DNA of 64,000 nt from the NCBI GenBank assembly GCA_030248295.1, contig JASANH010001374.1:124001-188000 (forward strand), written 5' to 3'. This DNA comes from Mesodorylaimus sp. YZB2_4. Lineage: Eukaryota > Nematoda > Enoplea > Dorylaimida > Dorylaimidae. The notes under the pieces are model-generated. The model was given only the letters and a program-made list of their open reading frames with translations, searched no databases and was not told where the DNA came from. The position numbers were made by a program, and so were the translations under genes. Shown piece after piece: positions 38,279 through 51,200 of this stretch; the stretch's first letter is position 1, and each line of letters begins with the position of its first letter.

Positions 38279-38662
38279 CTAACTAGCAAAGTAGACGGGA
38301 GGCTCGTAAATGGCATCACGGTTCGAATACGTCACGCCCGTCGGGGCCAGCCACCCGCACTCGCAGACACAACAGTGCACGGGTGGGATCGATAGGCAAG
38401 ACCCCACCAGGCTAAATCCCATTGGCATATTCAATGATCTGCATCCCGGATTGAGCAAGGATTTCATTCTTTCATTGACCAAACGGATATCCGCGCTGGC
38501 CAAAGCTAGTAGTCGTTTTTGAGGTAATCTGAAAAGGCTCGCCCTCGAATCCCCGACCAGCCAATCAACCTCGCTTCGACCACTCGCAAACAAAACTTGG
38601 TCTAGTGTCCACTCGTCGACTCCGGCACAGTGAACGCATTCAACCAAAAACCTCGCTTGCAC
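38279..38662 (-). CDS. Unknown ORF, possible last exon of a small gene
   Basis: Open frame of up to 127 codons between the cadherin start and the isocitrate dehydrogenase end, same strand as both. It is cysteine-rich near the end (HCCVCECGW), contains EWTLDQVLFASGRSE and LFRLPQKRLLALASADI, and ends YEPPVYFAS. Its composition looks protein-like, but I see neither a membrane segment nor a known domain. A possible first exon is the frame starting MGHALASRADRC near 39087 (minus). No in-phase join could be proved, and the true start is unknown. Confidence 0.3.
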   Translation of the reverse strand: MQARFLVECVHCAGVDEWTLDQVLFASGRSEVDWLVGDSRASLFRLPQKRLLALASADIRLVNERMKSLLNPGCRSLNMPMGFSLVGSCLSIPPVHCCVCECGWLAPTGVTYSNRDAIYEPPVYFAS

Positions 38663-39308
38663 TCAATATTTACCCACGCCCCCCCAGAGGGTGGCCAAGA
38701 AAATTGTTTTATAGATTCGCCCTGGTCGAAACGTAAAGGCAAATACAAACACTATTCGATCAAGGGCAAATGGCGGATCGAGGCACGAAAACACTACCTC
38801 CCCTTCCGCCCACCCACCACTACCTGTGCCAGGATGGACACGGATAAGTGACCCCAATCCCATTATCACTTGCATCAACAAGCCATTCGGAAGCAGTCCC
38901 TTCCGACACCACCCCTTTGTTGACCATCGGCCACTACCGCACGCCCATCTTCAGTAGAACATGCGCGACGGATGAAAACAAGACCAGTCCACCTTGACCT
39001 CCGTGCAAGGAGGATCGGCAAGACTGCTTTGCATCCCAAGGTGCTCAGCCGAGACACATCGGTCGGCACGGCTGGCCAGTGCGTGTCCCATTTCCCAATA
39101 ACCTGGCCAGTGTCGTGCTCTTCATTCCAGCCCCATCATATCAATGACCAACAAGGATAGACATGTGCACAGTCCAACATCACAGGCCGATATCACAAAA
39201 CCAGGTAAAAATCAGTGCAAAAATCAAGTGCCTAACTCAGCTATATATAATCACAGCTCAACAAGTGCCTAGTGCAAGGAATGTCGACTCCTCACATTCC
39301 AATAGCCT

Positions 39309-41727
39309 CTATTTCTGGCTCAGTTTCTTGGTCAAATTTTCAGCTAATTTGTCCAAAAATTCGAACGTATTCAAGTAATCCGACCGCTTAATGCTAAAAC
39401 ACAAAAGGGCTTTTTAAGACCACACACGAAGGAGACATTTCTGATCATGATTAATCGACATATGCACACTGTACTTTACTCCGTAAGTTTTTCCCTTCTG
39501 TATGTGTCTTACAGTGCTAGAGTGCAGTCTAACTGCCCAGACCCCCCCCCCCCCCCCCAAATCGACTCCTTACTTGGCTCCTTTGACGCACAAGGCCAAG
39601 TCCTTGGTCATAAACCCGGCCTCGATCGTTTCCACGCACACATCCTCCAAACTTTGGGCGAACTGTTTCAAACGACTGTTCGCGTCTAGTTTGGCGCGGT
39701 GACTCAAACCCCGAGTCCAAGCGAAGATTGAGGCTGAAAGAAAGTCGCTAGTCTCTTAAACGGGCAAACTTGGAAGCCACTCACCGATAGGATTGGTCGA
39801 GGTTTCTTTCCCATCCTGATGCATACGGTAATGACGAGTGACAGTCCCGTGCGCCGCCTCAGCCTCGATCGTCTTTCCATCCGGGCACACCAGCACGCTC
39901 GTCATCAAACCGAGTGAACCATAACCTGGAACAAATCACAAGTGATAAGACATTGCCATGTTGCACTCATCCCATGTCAAATCACACAGGGGCATGCCAG
40001 GCCTGAGAATGTTTCTGGTCTGTGCTGCGCTACGGAAAGCACCCTGTGGTCTAGCCTGCAGCACTCACGTGAGAGGTGCGGTGTATAACAAGAGGGAGAG
40101 AACTGTTGATCTCCCTTGGCTGCAAGAGGTCAACCTCCCGGACTGATGATTCAGCAGCAGGTATAGTCGCAAAACTTACCTTACTCCAGTCGGTGTTGTA
40201 TTCTATCTTATGCCCCCCTTGTCAACAGTTACAGCAGCAACGAAAGATCTTACCCTGAGCTACAGAATCCGATTGTACATCTCCATCGTAATTCTTGCAG
40301 GCCCACATAAATCCGCCTTCCGATTTCATGGCCTGCGCCACCATATCGTCTATCAAACGATGCTCGTACCAGATTTTTTTTTCTTCAAAGGCTTTCTTAT
40401 AATCCCTGAAACATCAAATCCATTTCCGGACCTAACTTTGCACAATGACTTGTCTTACTTTTCGTATATTTCTTGAAATATATCCTTAAATCGTCCATCG
40501 TACTGTTTCAGGATGGTATTCTTCGTGCTCATGTACAATGGCATCTCGCGCTCCAACGCGTATTGAAATGAACTGTGTGCGAATTCACGAATCGCCTACA
40601 AAATCAATAGTTAAAGCAACGAGCCAACAGAGAAGAGCATCTGGTCACCCCCCACCCCCCCATGGGAGAAGGCACCTCCCTCCGCATGGAGGTTACGGGT
40701 GAAAACCACCAGCTCACTTGGTCAGTGTTATACATGGCCAGAGCGATACCAGGTCCATCGAACTCGAACACATTGAACGACAGTCCATTCACGTTGTTGT
40801 TGTCAGCACCGTTCAAAGGCGTCCACTTGATTTCCAATCTACCAGGCCCCGGAACCACGAAATCCGTGGCCCTATACTGGAATAGAAGAGAGAGTAGAGA
40901 GTGATGAAAACGGAAAAGAACCAAACTCACTTGGTCCCCGAAAGCGTGCCTGCCAATAACGATAGGCTTGGTCCAACCGCTGACCAATCTCGGTACATTC
41001 TTGCAAATGATGGGTTCACGGAATACGGTGCCCGTTAGGATATTTCTTATCGTCCCGTTGGGAGATTTCCACATTTTCTTCAACTTGAATTCTGAAATCA
41101 CAACTGCATCTTATTGTGGGCCGGGACATGTCTGGAATGAGGTACTGTACCTGCCACGCGTGCTTCGTCCGGTGTGATAGTAGCACACTTGACACCGACG
41201 TTATACTTCTTGATGGCAAGCGCAGCATCGACAGTGACTGAAAAACCACTGGCCTTGACCGCTGGTCAGCACTGACATGGTAGAACTCACTGACCCTGGT
41301 CATTGGTGGCATCTCTATTCTGGATACTCAGATCGAAGAAGTGCAGTTCAATGTCCAAATATGGCAAGATGAGTTTCTCTTTGATCAAGTCCCAAATGAT
41401 TCTAAACATGATTATTTATAGTGCAGAAGGGTGAGAACACAGTGCGCATACCTTGTCATTTCGTCGCCTTGCATCTCTACCACTGGCCCGGCTGAAAACA
41501 GGGTCATGCTGCATGAACGGGATAGACACAACAGAAACAGAGTGGGAGTAAATATTGGGTGCACAGACTGGTATGAAGAGCCTTCAAGTGCATCTGACCT
41601 TCACACATGCCGTGTCAGGATTGAAGTACTAAAGTGAGACATTCAGAAGCTTGAACCTGCCTTTGATAGTACAGTTTAGTGTTCAGCGAGATTTGCATTC
41701 GCTAACCTCTTCAACTTTGGCTGACAT
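39309..41727 (-). CDS. Isocitrate dehydrogenase [NADP], cytosolic IDH1-type
   Basis: Converts isocitrate to 2-oxoglutarate with reduction of NADP, supplying cytosolic NADPH. In-phase exons: 41452-41491, 41295-41401, 41151-41237, 40931-41091, 40718-40876, 40459-40595, 40254-40405, 39785-39925, 39574-39733 and 39309-39393, about 409 codons. Family marks in order: [126 protein letters not shown], then [10 protein letters not shown]. This is the homodimeric eukaryotic NADP enzyme. It ends KLSQK, so the C-terminal peroxisome signal of some IDH1 proteins is absent. The first exon is uncertain: ATG 41727 (MSAKVE) is a candidate, but its donor phase does not match the next exon. The intron after 39574 holds a 17-base C run. 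Confidence 0.95.
39542..39558 (+). repeat. Poly(C) run, 17 bases
   Basis: Lies in the last intron of the isocitrate dehydrogenase gene, close to the splice donor, where the transcript would carry poly(G). Confidence 0.95.
40090..40180 (+). repeat. Dispersed repeat family, partial copy
   Basis: CTGTTGATCTCCCTTGGCTG, then GACTGATGATTCAGCAGCAG and GTATAGTCGCAAAACTTACC, in an intron of the isocitrate dehydrogenase gene. Confidence 0.65.
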
Positions 41728-42924
41728 AGCGTAGGTTAGGTTTAACTGTTCAGGTGCAAAAACACTTTTCTTGGCGACCCTTCCAGTGCTTTAGGCAAGC
41801 CCTGTTGTGCGATATCATCACACCTAGGCTCCCATTTATTCTAAGGTAAGCACGACACCCACGTGAGGTAAGAACGGATCGTTATCGCGCGTGCCTTATC
41901 AAAGCAGGGTTGATAGAGCATAGTACTCCTCTCCTTGGCTCCCTTGCCAACGCTAATCACAGACTAGCCTCATGAAACGCCTGACTGACGGATGGCGTAA
42001 TTAGGCACGTGCATCTTGCCTAATTAGATATATCGATCCTGCCCGCTGTACGTACAAGCATTATACTGGTCCCATTCCTAAGCTACATGGCTGCCATGGC
42101 ATCCGGGGCCGCATGCAGCAAAGTCTTGCCTTCAACAGCAGCAACACGTGCGAAGCACAACTTGTGTGAGAGGGGCTTCCCTACTGGCCCCGGGGTATAC
42201 CTTCCAAAAATACGAGCTTCGAGGACCAACTCAGAATACAATAGATTGCGAATCTACTCGCCCCGCGTCCCTGACCCACCATTGGTCAAGTGTCATCGCA
42301 TGGCAAGCACTAAAATCCTGAAATCCAGTCCCTCCGTTCACAATACCTTTTATCTTCTCCATTTTGACGTCAGAATGCAATCCTTGGCCTGCAGAATGCG
42401 ATATGCTCACAACGACGCCCGATCGTTAGCTGATAGATAGCCTAGTAGCAGAAGAGAGGGCAGACGCAACGCGACCTGATCATACAGGTAGAACGAACAG
42501 CAAGCAAACACAACGCATCTCCTTCGCCGGCATCCGCTTGCCAAAGGGAGTTGCCGACCGGATGCCCAAGTACTTTGACCCCCATGCGACGTCAAAGGTA
42601 TTAGTTTCAGATTCAATAATATATAGCCTGAATTTACAGATGATTTAAAACATTTTCAACCTGATTTAAGTCAATTTTGAACATATTAAAGAAAAACTAA
42701 AAATTAATTAAATTATAGGCTTTATCTTTTTGAAATTTTTGCCTTTAACTATATTTTACCCGTAGTGGCGGCGGCACGGCTAACTTTGTTTTTTTCTCTG
42801 TTAGCCGTGTAGTATCAGATCGCGTATACTGTAATATCGATATTTTCGAAATCGAAATTTTTCTGAGCAGTTGCATGCTGATTGAAATGTTCCAAAATTC
42901 TTGCTTGCTTCTTAAATCGCGGCT
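41728..42924. other. Divergent spacer
   Basis: About 1.2 kb between two divergent genes (isocitrate dehydrogenase and the SOCS-box protein). It should hold both 5' flanks. I recognise no exon, repeat or defined promoter box. Confidence 0.45.
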
Positions 42925-45048
42925 ATGGAATTAATGTTTGGTGATAAGATCAGTTTTTATTGTTCCGCTGTGGGTTTGGCGTGTCGTATCGGCGATTTGC
43001 AAAGATTGACTGATTTGTTGTCCGAAGGAGCACCAATCGATAATCCGGATAATCGTGGATGGTATTCGATTCACGAAGCCGCATTTGGAAATCATGTTCA
43101 TTGTCTAGGAGCATTGTTCGACGTGTGGAATCGTAAGTGGTTTTTTTCTCAACTGAATATTAGCTTATTTTCGCTTGGCTTGCTTACGATGACTGACAGG
43201 CGTTTTTATGTTGTCCCCTCATGATAGGGAGCTGCTTCGAGTTTCCTAAACTGATTTCTATTTTGGACAGCTAAAGATTTTGATCAGAATCAGTTCATCT
43301 CTCTAGGTTTAGAGTTCTTTGCAGAGCTTGTCAACGTAAATTGGAGATCTCACGATGGCAGCACAGCTTTGTTATTAGCTGCTAAAAAAGGACATTTCGC
43401 AACAGTTCAATATTTATTGCAAAAAGGGGCCGATCCAAATTTGGGTTCCACTGATGACTTGAAACCATTGCTGGCAGGTATTTTTGAATTTTTTGTCGAT
43501 TACGTAATTTTTTAATCCCGTTTCATTTTTGTAGCAACTAAATCGGGCAATCTTCGTTGTATCGAGCTTCTACTCGATTCCGGCGCCGATGTGTCGTCTT
43601 TTTATTGGAATAAATGGACTCCGTTGCACGAAGCAGTAAGCAGCGGTTTCGATGATATCGTTCGATTATTGTTGAATTGGAACGCCGATTCGTTGGCTGC
43701 CGATGACGATGGCTTAACGCCTGCCTTCGTGGCTTGCCAATATGGAAATCACGAATGCTTACAAGTTTTAGTTGATGCAGCTGAAGGTATACTATTGTTT
43801 TTTGGTTTCTAAATTGAGATTTTCAGATTTTTTGCCCGAATTTTTGTTTTTAATTTTAAGATTTCTAATCTTATTTTCTGAATTAATTTTTTAGATAAAG
43901 AACGCTTAGTTAATAGCCGAGCTAACGACGGGACGTCTTGCGTTTACATTTCTGCTCAAGAAGGATATTCGTCGTGTTTACGAATTCTACTCGAGAATGG
44001 AGCCGATGCGAATGTGTGCACAAAACAGAATATTCATCCGATTTGTGCCGCGGCCAAAAGAAATTTTACACGGTAAGCCGTAACTGTTTTGAGGGTTTTA
44101 TTCGTAAAAATCTGTTTTCTCTTTGTTCTAGCTCAGCTCGGATAATGTTACCTTACGTGGATAAAAATGTTGTCTTTTATTCGGCCGAGGATCCAGTTTT
44201 TATTTCCGTCGAAGAGCAACATCCGGAAATGTTATCTTTGCTTTTGGACAATGGTTTTCCTTGCAATCGCTTAACGGATTATTTTCGTGATTTTGCCGTG
44301 CCAATTTATCGATATTTACAACCTTTGCTAACGAAAACGGCAGCGACGCCATTGACTTGCGCGATAGCAAAAGCGGATTTGCATGTTGTAAAAATTCTAC
44401 TTCATTATAATGCTAGGACGGTATTTGGGAATCGGAAAACGTATTCGCCGTTATTATTAGCCGTTTTTAAAAGAAGAATGCCCGAATTATTATTGGAATT
44501 ATTGAAATCGAATCCGGATTTGAACTCGATGAGTATCGATAGCCTTTGTCGAGTTCCCGACGCTCTGCTCGTTTCTGTACACCCGTTATATCGAGGTCAA
44601 TTGGTGGCCATGTTGAAGGCTGGTTTGGATCCTCGCCTCCCTTATTGGTGCATGTGCAAACAGCCGACGTCGTCCATCGTGGCCGAGACCAGTTATAGTT
44701 TTCTACGGGAATTGTGCGGCATACTATTGCCGGCCGAATTGGCAGATCTTCTCAATTTGTTGATGCCATTTTCGAGTCGATCGTTGCCGAGTTGTTGTCA
44801 TGTGTGGGCCGTGGCATTGGGGTCACGAATGGACGAATTCGAAATCTGGCAAAGTAAGGAGTGGATTTTGTGTTGAGGCGAGTTAATGATTTTGTATTTT
44901 TGTAGATCCCTTATCCCTGCAGCACATTTGTCGTATTTCTATTCGTCGATCGATTGCGACCAGTAGATTGGCCGTGGATGACTGGGTCGATTCGTTGCCG
45001 TGTTCTCCCGCTGCAAAAGATTATTTGTGTCATAAGGGATTGGTTTGA
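42925..45048 (+). CDS. Ankyrin repeat and SOCS box (ASB) protein
   Basis: Six exons join in phase: 42925-43132, 43271-43477, 43535-43786, 43895-44072, 44132-44853 and 44906-45048, giving 569 residues. Ankyrin repeats fill most of the chain, for example DGSTALLLAAKKGHFATVQY, NKWTPLHEAVSSGFDDIVRL and DGTSCVYISAQEGYS, then PLTCAIAKADLHVVKILL. The last exon encodes a SOCS box: PLSLQHICRISIRRSI, then the Cul5-box-like DDWVDSLPCSPAAKDYLCH. ASB proteins are substrate receptors of cullin-5 ubiquitin ligases, with the SOCS box binding elongin B/C. The ankyrin region selects the substrate, which cannot be read from sequence. The ATG at 42925 starts the first ankyrin-like exon. The WDR36 gene begins 240 bases downstream. 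Confidence 0.93.
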
Positions 45049-45286
45049 ATTTTTGTAATTTGAAAAGCGATATCGGGTCCGGTTTGGTGGGCTTGAGTTG
45101 GGTGGTCTGGAAGTGCAAGGTCCCACCTGGGGGCAGGAGTTGAGGGAGCCTGGTGATTGTATATTTTGGTTGTGAAATAGTAAAGGTCTTCCTGGAGGTC
45201 GTGTTAATGCTGATGTTTGGCTTAATTCCGAAATATCTGAATGTGAATTTGTGCTGATTGGATTTTAGGAAATGGATTTTTAGGAA

Positions 45287-48200
45287 ATGACGAGTTATCA
45301 AGTTGGGGAAAGTGTAGTATTCGCTCCTTATCGGGCGCTTGGTTTGGTGTGTGGTGATGTGCCAGTGGTGGTCAAGTATGTGCCTGATGCGAGAATGACC
45401 AAGATCTATTCGGCGGTTGGCAATTTCGTTCACGTGTACAATGCTCACAATTTGGGGTTGTCGGCCGTGAGTGCCCCGTTGCCAGCCGATATTCGATGTA
45501 TGGCGTGCGATCAGCGATATTTGTACGTCGGCTATGAGAACAAGGTGGCAGTGCTGCATCACGAGAGAAATGTTAAACGGACGTTTAAAGGTAAGGGAGA
45601 GGAGGGGAGCCAGAGCCGCGATGGAGGGTCTGAACTGCCGTAGGAATGCAGAGGCAAACGAGGTTCGGGTGGGTGGGGTCTCAATGGGCTGTAAGCCTGG
45701 CAGTGTTGCCTCTTTGGTCGGGCACACTTGCCGCCTTGGAACTGGGAGGGATGGGCGGTTTTCGTGGCAGAGCTAATCGTTAGATGGTCGGCCTGGTGTA
45801 ACCAGCATTTCTGTCGGTCGGGGGATCGGCACTCTCCCCTGGTTGGGAGACTTTAACCAGTCCGGTTGATGTTTCTAGGCCAGGTATAGTTCTGTCCAGA
45901 GGCCGTATTCCAGAAGCGTTTTCTTGTGAGGTTTTCCAGTAAGCTGGGTAGTTTCCTCCGAGGTCGCAGTAAACCCTATTACAAAAACAATTCCGCTGAC
46001 TGTTTTCCTGTCAGCGGGTCAAGTTTTCCAGCAAGCTTAAAGGGTTTACACAAAATGCTATTCCAGAAACTTTCCTTGGAGAAAAGTTCCTGCGAGTTTG
46101 ACCACCTCGCAGGAAAAAACGTTTAGGTGGTCGAGAGCACCTAAAATCGGGTTTCCTGCGAGGTTTGTCTATGGTTTAAGATAGTCGTGCTGCTAAAATG
46201 GATCTCGTTGAGCTCGATGAGAACAAATATTTGTCGAACTTTATTACCGCATCGATTCGCACAGAGATTACGATGACCAAAAACGTATCACTCGCTATCG
46301 TTTACGAAGAATGAAGGCAATCCCTTGTCATCCTTGCTTAGCCACGACCTAAGGCGAAAGACTCGTCGTCATAATGCTTCGATGAAGAGTTAAGCAGCAG
46401 CTGCTCACTGCGCTTTGATGAAGAGTTAAGCAGCAGCTGCTTACTGTGCTTTGATTTTATGCAAGCAATAAGCCATATCAATTGCTCGATGGTGATTAGC
46501 CTAGCATTTCACAACTACTGTAGCTATATCGAAAATGATTACAGCTGTCTCCGAAGCATTTTGCAAAAAAGTCAGGTACATTAAAGGTAGTTCCTGAAGG
46601 CGCTCATGCTCAAGAATGTGTGCAAGGTTGGGTGTGAGCAAATTTTAGTGAGGCTGGGCGGTTCAGACGTCTCGAGAAAACCCTAAGCAATATCGAAATC
46701 AAAAGAGTACACGTCTGTCAACGTGGAAGTAGCGTACGACCATCATCAAATGAATTCACTAATATACTGTACATACACAGTTGGAGTCATCCCACAACTC
46801 GCACATTTTTCGACAAAGCTGCCTGAGGGATATCGTCGAGGTATTACCAGCGGGGGATCATTTCAGTCGACTCGGCCTATCCGCGCTGAAAATGGCTTCC
46901 AGTATGACACCATTCAAAGAGCCTCTTTGAAATGAGAGTCAACGGAAGTATAACAGGGCTCACAAGAAAACGAGGGTGAGAATCGAGAACACAATCGACA
47001 AGTGGAAGCGGCATTTTGGATGACTTCATTCTGAGTCTCGTTGGGCACAAAACTGGCTGCATGGATATGGTTGGCCGCACGGTGCTTCGACTGGCACATG
47101 CCCGACTGTTTTGCAGAAAACAACATAGATGAAGGACATCGTGATCGCCGATGACAACAAAAATGATCAACTAACTTTTTCCGGGCATAGGCGACGAGAC
47201 TGACGCAGTTCCATTTCATCCCATATCATTCATGTGTGAGTGCCTGAACATGTAGTCACTTGGTTGAAACCGTAAGATTCACTGAACTAATTCCTTCCAG
47301 CTCACTGGAAGTTTCCTCTGAGGTCACCGTGCTTCTGGAATAGGGTCACCTCACCGGGCGATTTTCCTTTAAGCTCACAGGAAAGTTCCGTCGAGCTCCA
47401 AGAGATTTTACCCTGCGAGCTTGAAGGAAAGTTCCAGTGACCTTGAAGGAAAATTTTCCTTTCACCTCGAGGTTTCTTTCGAGTTTCTGGAATGCGGCCT
47501 CAGATACTACGGTCTCTGCTATCTCTCTCCGCCCGGGTGCGCTGGTCACACTGGCATCGATTCCCCCCCCCCCCCCTGCATCATTCTCCCTTTGGGTCAG
47601 TACGCGAGGTCGAACAGGACGACCTGGGTACTGAGTACGACTTTCCCTATTTGACACCGCGCAGTTGCGACTGATTCGATCTTGGCTGAAATGCAGCTTA
47701 GTCGATGGCAAGATGGGGTCCTTGTGAGAAGGCTTGCGGCTGACGAGGCAGCACTTGATTGTATGCGTGGCCAGACGGAGCGTGCATTGAAGCGGAAAAG
47801 AGGGATTGACTTTGCAGAGCAGCGTCTCCAAGGAACTAAGATAAGTCATGGAGCTCACGCGGTCATTCCCACTCGGAACAGTGTAGGGTAGGTAAGGCGA
47901 AAGTGCAACAGATGACTACGGCTTGTTCAGCATAATTTGCGTCCAAATGTCAAAACATTACTGATGGATTACGAATAAGTTACTGAAATATGGGGTGATT
48001 TTAGATAAAATCTTTCATTTTAGTTGCCGAATATGGATTTTGCAAAAACCATGATCTCTCCCGCGAGTGTTTAGCGATAGTGAAGGAAATATGGACTTTT
48101 GTAGCAAACATTTTGAATTTGGCGCTAAAACTTGAATCCCTTGGACTCGCGTCAGTGATATTCCCCATTGTTGACGATAGGGTCCGCTGACAAGTCCTGA

Positions 48201-51200
48201 CTTCAGTGTTGTCCCATCCCGAATCAAATGCCCGAATCAAGAAATGCACTGTTTTCCCAATTTCAGATCACGAAGGCAACGTGGTATTTCTTGTTCCATT
48301 TGGTGATCATCTGATCGTTATCGATGATCGATCGACGTTGAAAATTTGGGAAATCGAGACGGGCGAATTGTACGGGGAATGGCGTTTCGGAGGGCCAGCA
48401 TTCAACGTGTCGGCCGTTTGCCATCCGATGACGTATTTGAATAAAGTCGTGTTGGGAACTCGAGAAGGACGATTGAAATTGGTCAATGTGAAAACGGGAA
48501 AAACCATTTTCGATTTTGACGGGTGGCAGAGCGAGGTGACTTGCTTGCAACAATCGACTGCTATCGACGTATTGGGAATCGGACTGAAGGTGAGAGCTGG
48601 GGTGGGAGGTCCCGGGTTCGAACCCCAGTCGTCCTAGGCGCCTGATTTCTAGTGAGTTGAACAACTGACAATGAGTGGTGTGCTGTATACTAGGCCACCA
48701 GTGTCAACTTGTAGGTTTGAAAAGTTGGAAAAGCAAGTAGCATAAGTAGGGACCACACAGAGCTGCGATAAGGGCTTAGGCGAGTGCGAAAATAGCTTTA
48801 GATTTTTCGGATCAAATTCCTTTGAGAAAATGATAATTTTTTGTAGGATGGTAGAATTTTTCTACATAATATAAAATTCAACGAGACAATTGTATCTTTT
48901 CGACAAGATTGGGGCGCCGTGACTGCGATCACATTTCGAACTGATGGGCCAGCTTTGATGCTGACGGGCAGTTCAGTCGGTCATGCGGCCGTTTGGGATT
49001 TGGAGAAAAGAAAATTATTGAATCAAATTTTGGACGCTCATAGAAATAGTGAATTTGGAATTTCGAGTTTGATCGCTTTACAAAACGAGCAGGCCGTACT
49101 CAGTTCGGGTGCTGATAATTCATTAAAAATGTGGGTATTCGATTTATCGGACGGTGGTGCACGATTGTTGTGTTCGCACGAAGGACACGCCAAGCCGCCC
49201 ACATTCCTCAGATTCCACGGAGGCCAGCGAGGACAGTACGTGATTTCGGCTGGTGGCGATGCCGATGTCAAAATGTTCCATACCACCTACAACAGCAAGA
49301 ATAAGAATTTGGGACAAGCGGGATCGATGCGCAAGTGAGTCAGTGTTGACCAGTTTAGGGCAGACGGGTCGATCGAATGTGAGGACTGTGCCATGTGTGT
49401 GGTCTGGGGAAGCATGCAGGAGGCCGGTGGGGACTGAACTCGTTCAATCCACTTTGAGAAAATAGTCTGAATCAATCGATTGGTCGGTGGGAGTTACATG
49501 AGATCAGACACAGGTCACGCACACGGCTCTCTCTGCTCCAGCTGACCCTGGGTAGGCCCGCAACTCTTGTGCGGTAAGCAAGGTGAAAAGTCAAGAATGA
49601 ATTCGAGAGACTTTCCGAGGATGGCATCCTCGCCTTTCAAGCACCCTCGCCCGAGTTGCCAGTGGGAGTTCAACCCCTGGTGGAGAATCTATTTCACATG
49701 CAGACCGACAACACTTGTAATAGTTTCTGTTAGTTTTAGGAAGCTAGCGAAGAAGAAGAAGTTGAATTGGGACGAGTTACATTTTCCTCCCGTCGTCTAC
49801 ATGGCGTCGGATGCGGCACGTGAAAGTGGTTGGGACAATATCGTGTGCTGTCACAAGGATCGATCAGTTGTGACCACGTGGACGAGTCGTCGATCTCGAT
49901 TGGGCTCGCACAAATTGCGTCACGCCCGATTCAGTACGATTCCGGAGTTGAGGAAAGCCGTTGCCACTTGTTGTACGGTATCGGCTTGTGGGAATTTCGC
50001 CCTGATCGGATACAGTTCTGGGCATGTGGACATGTTCAATATTCAATCGGGATTATATCGGTGAGAGAATGGGGGGGGGGGGTGTTTGTGTGGGAATGTA
50101 TATGGTTTGTTTCAGGGGATCGTACATTGATGAGAGTGGCGATCGTGGGCATACGACTCCAATTATGGGCTTGTGTGCGGATGGATTGAACGAATGCGTG
50201 TTCTCGGGTGACAGTGAAGGCAAATTAAAATTTTGGCGATTTGAGAAGAAGAAATTGATGCATTCGATGCAATTGAGGACGGGAATTGCGAGAATGATTT
50301 TACATCGGGACAATGATTTGATGGCCATCGGATTGGATGATTTTAGTTTGCTGGTGGTGGATATTGAATGCAAACGGATCGTACGTCTGATCGAGCACGC
50401 CCATAAAGATCGGATAACGGATATGGCGTTCAGTGCGAATGGGCAGTGGGTGATAACAGCGAGTGTGGATGGTACGGGCAAAGTGTGGGATTTGCCGTCG
50501 TCGTCGTTGGTCGATGTCTTGACATTTCCCACAGCATGTATTGGATTGAGTGTGAGCACGAATGGCGAATTCTTGGCCACGGCGCACGAGAATAAGCTTG
50601 GCGTGTATTTGTGGGTTAATAAGACCGTCTACTCGCCGTTCATCACTTTGAAACCGTTGCCTGTCGATTACGTGCCCGAAGAAAGAATGGCTATGCCGTC
50701 GAGTGAAGTGCAGACTGGACGAGAGGATGGAGAAAGCGATGAGGCGATGGAGGAAGGTAAGGTCTTATTCTACTGTAGTGCCCAGTTCGGCGGAGAACTT
50801 CGCAAAAGGCATCGATCTGAGATCGAGATCGTCAACCTCTCCGGTTGATGTTGCTGCGGCAGAAATAGTCGGACCTTTTTTTGCCCAAGAGACTTCGGTC
50901 TGTACTATCTTTCGCCGCCCGGGTCCGCTGGTTACATCTGTTTCGAATAACTTGAGGTTCGAGTATTTGCTTGAGACTGATCGTGCGTAAAACGGGGAGT
51001 CAGGAAGAAGTCAGGCAAGTTGAGGGAGCCTCTCGAGGTCTGGTTTGCGCTTGGCTAAGGGCCGTCCAAATTGCACCTCGGCTGGTGTGAGCCAACCGCG
51101 AGCTGAGCTTATCAGCTGAGATGTCGATCGCATTGCGATTATCAGGTCAGATAGTCTTGCTGAGATGCGCAGTGTGGGCGCCGCTTTAGGACTGCCAACT

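Noticed and set aside
46720..47219. Minus-strand frames (97-101 codons) inside the Harbinger element
   Set aside because: The plus strand carries the transposase signature; the minus frames are its shadow.
48596..48650. Possible true tRNA gene (GGGTTCGAACCCC)
   Set aside because: Only a T-arm-like half is present directly after a splice donor; no acceptor stem, D arm or anticodon arm can be folded.
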